A DNA stretch of 64,000 nt from Saururus chinensis (lineage: Eukaryota; Streptophyta; Magnoliopsida; Piperales; Saururaceae). Numbering within the stretch: the stretch's first letter is position 1; each line of letters begins with the position of its first letter. The DNA lies in the NCBI GenBank assembly GCA_035235625.1, contig CP141147.1:13753001-13817000 (forward strand), in the 5' to 3' direction. Under the pieces are notes generated by a model. That model made no database searches. It was given only the letters and a program-made list of their open reading frames with translations, and had not been told where the DNA came from. The position numbers and the translations under genes were made by a program. Below are positions 12,311-22,270 of this stretch, piece by piece.

Positions 12311-13084
12311 AGAGATAGAGTAGTAATTCAAAGGAAGAAGACGACCTTCGGCGATGGAGAAAGAAGAGTCTTCACCAAGTTATGTACGAAGAATAACAAT
12401 AACCTCAAGCAGAAAGAAAAAAAAATCTTAAGAAAATCCGTTCAATTAAGATTTTAATCTATTTTCAACTTAACAAAGTTTCTAAAAATTGGGCAAACAA
12501 CCTTAAGTCAGTTTCTAAAAAAAATATATTATTATTATTTTATTTTATTTTTTATTTTTTTTGCAGAAACAAAGACAATGCCAATTTTTAGTTTAACATA
12601 GCAACGAATTCTACCAATGGTAGAAGTTAAGTTGTGATAGGAATGAAGAAGCAGATTTAGCTAGAACAATTAGGATCGAGTTTCTTAGATCAGATAGAAC
12701 AAAATTCATTGAAAATCTTTCAAGATCAATTAGGATTTTATTTTCCGACCTATTCTCCTCTGAGATAGAATCCTTTAATATCTTACGGTCGATGAAGAAT
12801 TATTCTTCAATATCTTACAGCCGATGAAGGATTTTGTTTCTTCTAGGTCAAAATAAGCCGACAATTGATTGACACTGATCTAAGCAAAAAAAAAATTGAC
12901 AAGGGAATGAAAGTGTTTAGGTGTGCGTGGATTTTGCAACAATGGTAACAAAAAAATTCCAAATTGCAAAAAACACTCGCACCCTTACAATTTTTTTATG
13001 AAGATTATATTAATAAATAATAATAATAAAATAATAAAAATGATGATTAGAGAGAAATCTATTAGTGCAGAATTTCTTCCCTAA
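12311..13084. other. AT-rich internal region of the element, no gene seen
   Basis: Low-complexity ATT and TTTTA runs lie at 12520-12560 and 13005-13045. Two imperfect copies of a short motif (GATGAAG plus TTC-rich flanks) occur around 12780-12840. Nothing else is recognised. Confidence 0.4.
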
Positions 13085-13351
13085 TCAATTCTTCCTAACA
13101 TCTTCAAGAAAAACGATACGCCTATTGTCTAAATCTTCGGTGTAGAAGAGATATCCATGTGCAAGGATAAAGCTTGGAAGGGGTCCATCCATTCGACGAG
13201 CTTCAATGACATCCTTGTGTGCACTCGTTATTATCTCCACAGCTCTATCAATTATAACTTTGGAATTCCCATTAAAATTTAAACGGGTTCCATATGAAGC
13301 AATTTGAATTGCAGGCAACTCAGTAGAAGAAGTTAATGGGAAATCAAGCAT
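13085..13351 (-). CDS. Short unrecognised frame near the 3' LTR
   Basis: An 88-residue minus-strand frame with ordinary-looking composition, not a repeat translation: it contains ASYGTRLNFNG, a DRAVEIITSAHKD helix-like stretch, and ILAHGYLFYTEDLDNRR. I do not recognise the family. It lies upstream of the antisense gene in the same orientation, separated by the array and the GC-rich block, and could be a 5' exon of it, but I found no decisive donor site. It ends about 80 bases before the purine-rich tract of the 3' LTR. Confidence 0.35.
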   Translation of the reverse strand: MLDFPLTSSTELPAIQIASYGTRLNFNGNSKVIIDRAVEIITSAHKDVIEARRMDGPLPSFILAHGYLFYTEDLDNRRIVFLEDVRKN

Positions 13352-13431
13352 TGCTCTAACAATTTTTTTTTCCGATGGGTGACAATTCCATTTATAATGT
13401 TACTCCACTGTCACCCCTCGGAGGGGCTGTT

Positions 13432-14903
13432 TGTTGACAAAAAAAAATTCAAAAAAAAAATAAAAAAATTAATCAAATCAAAATTCAATTGCAAAGATCT
13501 CGGATCTTGATTAGCTCTGGATAACTCTAAATTTTCAAAATGGACAAAGTCTCAAAAATTCGCAAAGTCCAAAAAGAAAAAAAAATGAAAATGAAACAAA
13601 TTCTAAAGTTATACACATGGTAATGTGTTAAAAGAAAAAAATTAAAATTCAAAGGCAAGAGTTTGGAGCTTGACTAGTTCTGGATAATACTAAAGCCTCA
13701 AAATGGACAAAGTCCCAAATTTGGACAAAGTAAAAAAAAAAAAAAACATCACCAAAATCTAAAGGCCAAGATTTCGGAGCTTGACTAGCTCTGAGTGAGA
13801 CCAAATTTTTAAATGGACAAAGTCTCCGAAGTGGACAAAGTCCAAAGATAAAAAAAATGAGGAGGCGACATCTAATCCTACACACGTAGGAATAGACTGA
13901 GGCTTCCAACAAAAAAATTATATTATGAGAGGACTTCATGGGGGCCTATTTACATTCAAAATTACATGGTTAAGAAAGGCTTTGTAAGCCTCACATGGCC
14001 ACATAAAAAAAATCCAAATTGCAAAGGACTATGTGAGACCCCATAAATCTTACACCAAAATAGCCATAAAACCAAAAGGTTAAGTGACACTCGTGGACCC
14101 CACAATAAGTTTTGTTAAAAAAAAAATTAAGATGAATAATGATGTGTAAAGAGAGTGATGAAGTGGAGTGGACCAAGTCAAAGGTATAACGCCCGATCTT
14201 CTCTCACACTTCCCACTAACTCACACTTCACACTGCCCACTTCCTCCACTAATCAAGCCGGTTCTTACCAACCCTCCCACTAACTCATTTTCCATCTCCC
14301 ACTAATTCACTCTTCATTTCCCACGAACTACCTTTCCAACTCACCCCACCACTTTGCTTTACCATACAACCCCCATCTTATAAATACCCCTTCGTTTTTA
14401 TAAGAAGGGGCTTTCGGCTTTCATGTCTACGAAACCTCCAAAGAGAAATCCAGAAGTCCATCACACACCAAAAGACACAGAAAATTCCCAAAAAGCCTTG
14501 ACCTTTTGAAAACTGAAGAAGTTCAAGGAGTCGGAAGACAAGCAGAAGCATTCAAGAAGGAAGAGGAATTCGTACAAGGGAGCTCTCATTCTTCCAGAAG
14601 AAGTTTCTTTGTTTCTTCTTTTCTCTTTTCTAAACTTGAAAATTGTAGCCACTTCTCCTAGCAACTCTCTTTTTCTTATTTTAATAAAATTGCAGTTGCT
14701 TCTTCCATTTTTCCAATTAATCGAAGGGATTCAAGAATTGGTTAATCACTACTACTCACTCTAAAGTGCAAAGAGTAGTCTTGATTAATCAAGAGAAGGT
14801 CATCCCACATAAAAAAAAAGGGTTTTCTCTATCTCTTGCAAGAGAGGATCATTTGATCATTTCTCTTGTCTTGTGCTTAGAGAACTACCGAAATCCCCCA
14901 ACA
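13432..14903 (+). repeat. 3' LTR of the Tat-like element, full length (1472 bp)
   Basis: It starts TGTTGACA directly after a purine-rich tract (CGGAGGGGCTGTT) and ends CCCCCAACA, followed by CTCCT, the same five bases that precede the 5' LTR. A TATA-like motif (CTTATAAATACCCC) lies near 14380. The part after 14441 is missing from the 5' copy. Confidence 0.9.
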
Positions 14904-15069
14904 CTCCTTCGGCCAGCTTCACTACAAAATACATGAGAAACACACCACAGTCTTCGCTCATCTCTTGATATGGCCATTTGTTGATCTTTATCAATGGCCA
15001 CTTTGTTGCACCCTTTATGTGCAGGATCCTCTCCATTTCTGTGGAAACATGTTTCCGAATATGGCCCAC

Positions 15070-15400
15070 CTCTACAAAGTGGTGATTGTGGTCATTCTTT
15101 AGTGATAACATGACATACGATACATTATGTTGGTACGAACACGACACATGAATTTATTGTGTAACTGATAACATGACATAAAATATGTTGTGTGATCACA
15201 AATACGTTAGTTATACACGATAATATCATTTTAAAATTATTGTATTATTGATACAACAATATGTGGATGTTTCATATTATCAATAGCGCAATAAACAGAA
15301 GTGGCCTTAGCCACTTTTCACATATCGTGCGATTCATAACACACTATGTAATGCAGTGTATGTTCAAGAACACGATAATTAACTATTTACTAATTATTAC
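15070..15400. repeat. Palindrome-rich intron 4 of the C48-type gene
   Basis: Between donor GTAATA (after 15401) and an AG at 15070-15071 lie several imperfect inverted repeats built on ATCGTGTTAT/ATAACACGAT: for example near 15210-15235, 15255-15295 and 15320-15380. No coding potential. Same motif class as the other three introns. Confidence 0.65.
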
Positions 15401-16241
15401 CTCATTTTTTATGCACTCCTTTATAAGCAGAGACACATAATCAATGTGGAAAAGCGTCACAATGGGCCATTCCTTTTGTGGTTGCACCAAAAAGTCTTGA
15501 AGGATCTCTTGATCTTCAACCCATAAAATCTTCATGTGGAACACGAAATATAGATCAAGGTAGTTGTGTAGCACCATAGCGACCTCCTTCTCATCTATTT
15601 TCTCCTCAGTGTGCTCTTCAACGTCTATCACATATCAGATACTTTCTCGTAGTTCCTGATCAACTTGATCAGGATTATCTAATTTAGTGGTATTTTTGGA
15701 AGTAACATTTGAGCCCACCATTTTTGGGGTCGGAGACTTTGCAGAAAATGCCTCTCATGCATGGATAATATATGGGGCAGGGACAGATGCCAATGGAACT
15801 TCATCCCTTGGTTTTGCCTTCTCCTCCTCCCTTGCCGGGCGATTCAACTTTGCAATCTTCTCGGCAATGTAGTTGCTATATTCCTTTGGATTCTTTACGC
15901 CCAGAGCAGCCACTTTCTTGGCTGGTTCCTCCCCCTTTGATACATGAACTGTTAGATTAGTCACTCTATACCTTGTCCTCCTAGGCATGAGAGGTAGTAG
16001 GGATGCGATGGGGCCAACATCTGAAGCTTTCTACTTCTTTATCTTCATCTTTATTTGCGTTAGTGGCAATTCTTCCTTCACCCTACCTTGACCTAATTTT
16101 TCCTCCCAAGATTGTACATTTTCCTCCACCTGGGATTGAACCACTTCCTCATTAATTTTCTTGAGGAATATGGTGATTACGGTCCTTTCAACCTTCAAAT
16201 CTTCTTCTTCTTTGGGGAGCTAGCTTTCAGCTCCCTTTTCT

Positions 16242-16500
16242 TTGCATATAACATGTAATAATTCGTATTATTTAATACATGACATGCAAACAATGTGTGT
16301 TAATGATGACACAACATGTCCACCTATCGTATTGAAACTAATACGTTAATATATATATATGGTCGTGTTATCAATCACATGACCACTGCCATATCATTTT
16401 CTTATAAAACAATATTGTATGTTTGCATGTTATCGATGACACGATGACCTCAAAACTAACACAATAATAGAAAAGGTCATGTAATAAAAAATATACTTAC
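16242..16500. repeat. Palindrome-rich intron 3 of the C48-type gene
   Basis: The donor GTAAGTAT is at 16500 downward and the acceptor TGCAAAG ends at 16242. The sequence between holds repeated ~20-30-base imperfect palindromes (around 16260-16290, 16295-16320, 16330-16360, 16362-16390, 16420-16445), each a pair of AACACGAT-like arms around a short centre. Confidence 0.65.
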
Positions 16501-17199
16501 GCAAAATGAAATTCTCATCGACAGACTGAGGGATAGATTTTCTTTGCTCTTCACGAGTAGATTGGTGAACAACTTCACTTGATTTGAAAGCTCTCCTTTG
16601 ATTGTTGACGGAGGGGTTGCTGCATGCCGGATCTCTAGTTGAGGGGGTTCATGCGTCTGCTCGGTCTTCGGTTAAGGTGGGGGTTGCATATGTTCTATTA
16701 AGATCGTTGCCACCTCGAGAGCATTTTTAACCCTCTCGAGTGCAACTTGCATAATGTCTATGCTCCAACCCCACTCCCCGTAGAAGATGACCTTTTCCAA
16801 TACCACGTCAATGATCCCAATCATGATATCTGCTAGCATGATGAAGCTGTCAATGACGCCTTTGCCGGATTGGAATTGACCTGACATATGTCCATGATGG
16901 GCTTGAACAAGAATTGTTTTCCTCTGTATCGTGGTATGCATGGTTGCCTTCTTCTCCTTCGAGGCTAGACTTTGGCCATCGATCAAGTGAGCCTCTTTGG
17001 TAATTGGAGTTATTTGCATAACCACTTGTGAATATACCTTGAGCCGCACGAGTATGTCCTTGTACCACTTCCTCATCCTATAATGAGCCAACAACTTCTT
17101 CCTCGACTTTTCATCGGCCAAGTCAAGTTTAGCGGCTTTCTCCACATCCATCATCAGTTGCATAAACCCGGGTCACCTCTTGCACCTCAAGCTACATGG

Positions 17200-17529
17200 A
17201 GGAGAACTCAGATCCCATATAGAAGTATGCTAAAAAAACTACACCTAGTGGACAAGGCAAAACAATTCCGTTAATAGTGATCACATGTCATGTCGTGTCA
17301 TGGATAACACGTTTATTAAACTCATCGTGTTATTGATTACATGCAATTCTTGCATCGTGTAATTGACTATACACGATATAGTACTTCATCGTCTTACCGT
17401 TAACACGATACATACACTTTCGTGTTACATAGCATGTTTTCTTAAACACGATATGTACACGATATGAGAATTCCAGCGATGGCGGAGCACTCATCTTATC
17501 TGCTCCTGATGTTTCTGTGGGCTGATGAT
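17200..17529. repeat. Palindrome-rich intron 2 of the C48-type gene
   Basis: This has the densest set: at least six arms of the ATCGTGTTA/TAACACGAT type between 17280 and 17475, spaced about 25-45 bases. Splice borders are less sure than for introns 3 and 4. Confidence 0.55.
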
Positions 17530-18192
17530 ATGCCTCGAATCAGCATGTCATGAATGGCCCCAGCCCAATTCTACCTTCCCACAACTGTCAAGTCATCTAT
17601 GAAGTCACACAAAGATGGGGAGACAAATCAGTTTCTCTGTGTGAATAAAATGAGGACCCCATGTGCACAATGGCCAACCATGCTTGGTCCTCGTCGGAGA
17701 CAATCAGTCAATTGTATGCGACTTCTTTCAAAATATTTTCAATGAGACTCTTCTCTGGCCACTTCCCTGCGAAGAACCTTTTGAAGAATTGCCCCTTGCC
17801 TTGTGCACCCTTCCCGTCGCTACTGTCCAACTTCAACAGGTTCCCTTTCGCACTCAAACCCATGATCAATGTGACTTCTTCGACTTTGAGGAGTAGTATT
17901 TTGCCCCGAATACTGAAAACTTCTTGTGAATTGTCCCAACACTCATCGATTAGAATGTCCAAGAGTGGCCTGAATATAATTGTTGGCTCGCAATCGTATA
18001 CTAGGTAGAACCCAGTCTCCTCCTAGATTACCTTGCATCCCAAACTCGATTCAACTAGGTCTTTTGATAGTCTATGTCCAACGGGGAAACTGTTAGTTCC
18101 AAGATCCGGTCTCCTCCCATAAATTCTCTTCTTCATCTCTTTTGATGCCTTCGCTGATTCCGCCATTTGACTGTATTCTTGTAGCTCTTCGT

Positions 18193-18595
18193 CTATTAAA
18201 GATGTTATACATATGTATATCAACAATGGGTCATGACAAAAATGAAAGAGTTGTGTTGATTCACATTATGTAACTAACATACAAATACACGGTAAATTCA
18301 TATATCGTGTTATCAGAAACATGATATGATGCCTTCTAAGACACGATAGCACAACAATTGAATGTCATCTTTTGCATATCGTGTTATTAATAACACGTTA
18401 TGTATGTTGTGCCTAGACAAGAGGAGGACATCTATATCGTCTATCTTATTATCGATAACACGATATATTACATATTGTATACTTGATAACATGACAAACA
18501 ACTGAGGGGATGAAATTACGTCATGTGTTTCACAACATGATACATGAAAAATCGCGTATATGAACCTACGATGTAGAGCAAGAGAAAGCCATTAC
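18193..18595. repeat. Palindrome-rich intron 1 of the C48-type gene
   Basis: The donor GTAATG follows 18596 and the acceptor TTTAATAG ends at 18193. Clear inverted pairs occur near 18305-18355, 18375-18400 (CGTGTTATTAATAACACG, a perfect 18-base palindrome) and 18440-18500 (TATCGATAACACGATA). Confidence 0.65.
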
Positions 18596-18763
18596 CATTA
18601 AAATTGATCTGAGCCGGATTAACCCCTCGATCGGCAGGTATTTTTCACCAAAGGTCACTGCTTTATTGTGATCGCATAAGTATACACTCAGATGGAACCT
18701 CACTTCACTGCCGAAACTCGCTTTGGGGAGGAAAATTTCAAGATCGCCCATTGGAAAAAGCAA

Positions 18764-19319
18764 AAACCGTGTGTTGCAAAGTTTTTTCGCACCTCACTAA
18801 TCATACTTTGGAAATCAATTGTCGGTTTTTGAAAAGAGCCGATGGGATGGATCGAAAATTGGAACTCACACTACATATTTGCTTCTCACTGATTGGACTG
18901 TTGAAATCGTCGGTCGGTTTGGTCATTTGTGTGTAAATGTGATGGTGTAACAAGTTTACATGGTATAAACCCTAACCCAGGGATATTTTTGTCCAAAATT
19001 TATTCAATACCGTGTAAGTCCGAGTTCAATGGCATTTTGTGAAAAGACAAGGAATATGGAATATTCACTTCTTTGGCAAGGTAATATGGAAAAACTCTTG
19101 TTAATAAAGAATGAAATTGTATGACTACAGGTTTCTACACTTCATGTTTTTGAAATGTATATATGTAGTTGTACAATTATTTCCAAGATGAGGCTATAAA
19201 ATGGATGATTCCTTACTTGAAAGTGATCAGATCGAATTTATTTACTTGAGACAAGTATTCGTGGTTGGTTCTTTTTAAAATTAGTTATGTATTTTTAAGA
19301 GAAAATTATTTTTTACATT
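18764..19319. other. Upstream region of the C48-type gene, no gene seen
   Basis: It probably contains the promoter or terminus of the transposon that carried the C48-type gene (a GGGATATTTTTGTCCAAAAT stretch near 18980 is of the kind found near transposon ends), but no terminal inverted repeat could be matched to the other side. Confidence 0.3.
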
Positions 19320-20743
19320 TTTGTTTTCTTGTTTTGTTTTATTTCTTTTCGTAGGTTTCGATATTTGTGGGGATCATTGTTGCAAACCCTCACGAGACAT
19401 AACTCATCTAACTAGGAACACCTAAGGGTTTAAAGGCTTATTTCGTACACTAAATGCAATCGTGATTTCCTACAAAAGTGGCATCTATGTATTTTTCTAT
19501 ATTAGTTTGTTTTACATTGTTTTGCTCGAGGACCAACAAAATATATGTTTGGGGGTATTTGATATGTATAATTAAAATATGTGTTTTACCCTTAATTATT
19601 CTATTTTTTAGTCTTATTTAAGAGTTAATATAACTTAAATAATTTAGAATTAAGGTTAATTAGGTTAGGGAGAACTTGTGTAATGTTTTGAAGTAAATTG
19701 GCTAACTTGTGTGTTTTTGTGCAATTTCTTCATTGGCGTTTGAATGAGGTATAGGGCCATTCGAACAGCTACACGCGATTTTGAAAAAAAAATAGAAACA
19801 GTTATAACCTTCGAACGGGCATGCATAGTGTTAAAATGGCACAACGCGTAATTATCTATTTTGAGCCGGTTTTGAATTCTTATTAGAACATCTCCTACGA
19901 TTCTTATGCTTATATAAAGCCATACAAGGCTTAAAGTTGATGAATTCCAATAGACTTTCTGAACAGAATTAGGGAGAAGAAGATGAAGGAGCATTCAAAG
20001 CTTTCACTGGAGATTCAAGAGTCATCTTCTACCATGCAAGGCTATATTTTCTTTTACTTGGGAGTTGATAAAACTATTGATAAGTTTCAATTTCTTTTTC
20101 TTTTTAGTTTAGATCTTAGTTATGATTAATGACAATTGTAAGATAAGGATTTTATTTTTAATGGAAGAGCTTTTCAGGTTTATTTAATTCTATGTTGATT
20201 TATTGTCTTGTAGATAATAGATTGATGTGGTTTTGATATTACATCGATTCTAATTTTTATGATTTAGATGAGATGGTCATGCAATAGTTTTAATGTTCAT
20301 AGTATTAATGAATTGGATGAGTTATACTAAGATTAGACGAGTCATGCCTATAATTTAGTTTAGTGTAGATGATTTGTGCTATTATCGAAGATAGTTCATG
20401 TCATGGATTTAATTAATGATTATTTCTAAAGTAATTCTAGCTTGAAGCAGAGAATATTTATTCATATTCACACTAGATTTAGATTAAAGGTTAAGAAAAT
20501 TTTATGGTTCTATAATGAATTCGATTTCCTAAGTAATTTTCATTATATTGATCTCTTCCTTTTAGTCTAGTTGCTTATTTTCTTTGTTAAATTTAAGATT
20601 AAGTTCTTTTAATTTTCAATCAACAAATTCTTCACTTAGATTTAGTGATTAATTCATCTGTTCCTAAGGTTTGACAACCCTTAAATACTTATGCTAGTAC
20701 AATTACCTTGTACGCTTGCAAAGAGTTTAATTATAAACAATCA
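19320..20743 (+). mobile_element. 3' LTR of a gypsy-like element (family C) with a short internal tail
   Basis: The LTR spans 19560-20743, begins TGATATGTATAATT and ends ATAAACAATCA (TGAT/ATCA). It follows a purine-rich tract (GTTTGGGGGTATT), so 19320-19559 is the 3' untranslated end of the internal region. It aligns end to end, in inverted orientation, with the solo LTR at 38891-40062. No matching 5' LTR or coding region is present. Confidence 0.75.
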
Positions 20744-20889
20744 AGACCTTAAGCGCCATTGAACCAATTAGCTCAAAATGGTTCGAACTGGGCCTAAAAC
20801 TCATTTATGGGCCCAAAAGTTTTATTTTCAAAAAATTTAAAATTGCTGGTTGTGAGAAAAACTCTCGATGAGCTCTATCAAATGAGACT

Positions 20890-21428
20890 TGCCACAGAAA
20901 CTTCATATCACCCAAAATCGTTAAAAGAAATATGCTGATCAAAGAAAGATGGATTTGGAATTTGAAATGGGAGACCATGTGTTTTTGAAAGTTTCACCAA
21001 CTAAAGGAGAAATGAGATTTGGTAAAAATGTAAAGTTGAGCCTAAGATTTGTTGGACCGTTTGAGATCTTGCAAAGAGTTGGACCTGCATCCTATAAACT
21101 AGTCTTGCCCCTAACCTTGTTAAAGTTCATGATGTGTTCCACTTTCTATGTTGAGAAAGTACGGACCTGATCCTACTCATGTGATTGATGTGGCAATTGT
21201 GGAGCTTCAACTTGATCTTACCTTTAAGGAGTCACGCATGTTAATTATGGATAGAAAGATCCAAACCTTGATGATTAAGGAAATACATATGGTAAATGTT
21301 TTATGAAAAAGTCAAGCTAACAAGGAAATGACTTGGGAAGCTGAAGCTGAGTTAAAGAAAGCGTATCCCCACTTATTTACTAGCGACACCAAATTTTGAG
21401 GACAAAAATTTCTTCAAGAAGGGAAGGA
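20890..21428 (+). pseudogene. Chromovirus integrase C-terminus and chromodomain region (Ty3/gypsy)
   Basis: The frame around 20949-21170 shows DLEFEMGDHVFLKVSP, then GPFEIL..VGPASYKLVLP and TFYVEKVRT, the signature linker between integrase and chromodomain in plant chromoviruses. After a frame change, 21180-21400 carries the chromodomain-like tail (MTWEAEAELKKAYPHLF). The chromodomain directs integration to particular chromatin. The sequence then reads AAGAAGGGAAGGATG, a polypurine tract, directly before the LTR. Upstream pol is missing; a TGA at 21303 interrupts the frame. Confidence 0.8.
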
Positions 21429-22270
21429 TGTTGTGAATTATTTTGTGTATTTAACTACTATAGGTATTCTATGAATTGATATTTTGATTCTTGTGTGTTG
21501 AATCCGTCAGTGTCATCTTTGACATATCAACAAACTCATTCATGAAGATTATACTTCTAAGTAATAAACTCAAGAAAGTAGAAGCAATGATAAATTTAAA
21601 ATAGGAAATAGAAGTTGCTTCTTTGAATGCTCTACCTTTTTGGAACAAAAAGTTTCTATCACTATCGGCCGGATCCTACATGCCGATGAATGCATCAACA
21701 AAGTGTTGAATTCACAGTCTATGAAATATCGATGCATCGGTGAGTCTGGGTGCGACTTGCCGATTGTGCAAAACTACTGTGTAGGCCACTTTGTGCGGTT
21801 TCTCGCTCTGTTTTGCACCAGATTTTTGTTATTTTCTCTTCCATATAAATACCTTTGAATCATTATGAACTGAGTCTTTTGGAATCTCTGACTTTGAGTC
21901 AAGGAGGAAGGATTAGGGCACGTCAAAGTCTAGAGAAGGAGGAGAAGAGGCTGGATTTCAGAGACCTTTCTTTTTGTTAAACAAAACTAACCTTGGTACC
22001 ATTAAATGGTTTTGAAGTGATGATTTCGCATGTTTATATGGGTGTTGATGAGCATGAAAGCATGTTGTAGTGAACTTTGAAAGTGACGCCATGTTTATGT
22101 TATGAGATAATATTTTTCCCTTTTATGATCATTACATGTTAGTAAAAAGATTGTTTTTCGTTATGGGATGGATTATAGTGTTATGGATTGAACCATGCTA
22201 TGATTTTGGACTGATTTGGGTAAACCAAAGCAGTCACTATTGTTTTCCTTCCGTTCACTGACATATTGGT
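21429..22270 (+). repeat. 3' LTR of the chromovirus (family D)
   Basis: It begins TGTTGTGAATTATT immediately after the polypurine tract and holds a good TATA box (CATATAAATACC, near 21841). The 3' end is not certain; a change of character near 22270 is used. No second copy in the window. Confidence 0.5.

Larger units (their letters stand above)
1506..14903 (+). mobile_element. Ty3/gypsy LTR retrotransposon, Tat-like, internally deleted
   Basis: The element is bounded by LTRs beginning TGTTGACA and ending CCCAACA (TGTTG/CAACA), with an identical 5-base target duplication CTCCT at 1501-1505 and 14904-14908. Order on the + strand: truncated 5' LTR (1506-2491), integrase (2492-3480), antisense spliced gene (7364 down to 3551), tandem array (7430-10645), GC-rich segment (10810-12310), unrecognised minus-strand frame (13085-13351), purine-rich tract ending at 13431, and 3' LTR (13432-14903). 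Gag, protease, RT and RNase H are absent; the 5' LTR joins integrase sequence directly, so a large deletion removed the LTR end, the primer site and most coding sequence. The integrase C-terminus, the antisense extra gene and the 3' tandem array all fit the Tat/Ogre/Retand lineage; lineage placement is inference. Confidence 0.85.
14904..18763 (-). pseudogene. Transposon-type DUF1985/plant-mobile-domain and C48 (Ulp1-like) peptidase gene
   Basis: Exons modelled on the minus strand: 18763-18596, 18192 to ~17530, ~17195-16501, ~16241-15401 and 15069-14904, continuing at 1500 beyond the retrotransposon. The second exon carries the N-terminal region typical of DUF1985/plant-mobile-domain proteins (DILIDECW; GKILLLKVEEVTLIMGL, cf. 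the family's G..L.LT..DV..ILGL). The last exon has YQEMSEDCGVFLMYFV, the oxyanion-hole Gln and catalytic Cys of the C48 family (Q-x5-C). I could not locate the His-Asp of the triad. Such proteins are usually carried by Mutator-like and related DNA transposons. Stops lie at 18023, in 17530-17708, 16672, 16220, 16031, 15755 and 15635, several of them CGA-to-TGA or CAG-to-TAG changes, so the gene was decaying apart from the insertion. All four introns are filled with short palindromes. Confidence 0.65.

Noticed and set aside
16850-17068. Minus-strand 72-codon frame overlapping the C48-type gene's third exon
   Set aside because: It is a shifted-frame shadow of the longer frame 16672-17163, which joins in phase to the exon end at 16501.
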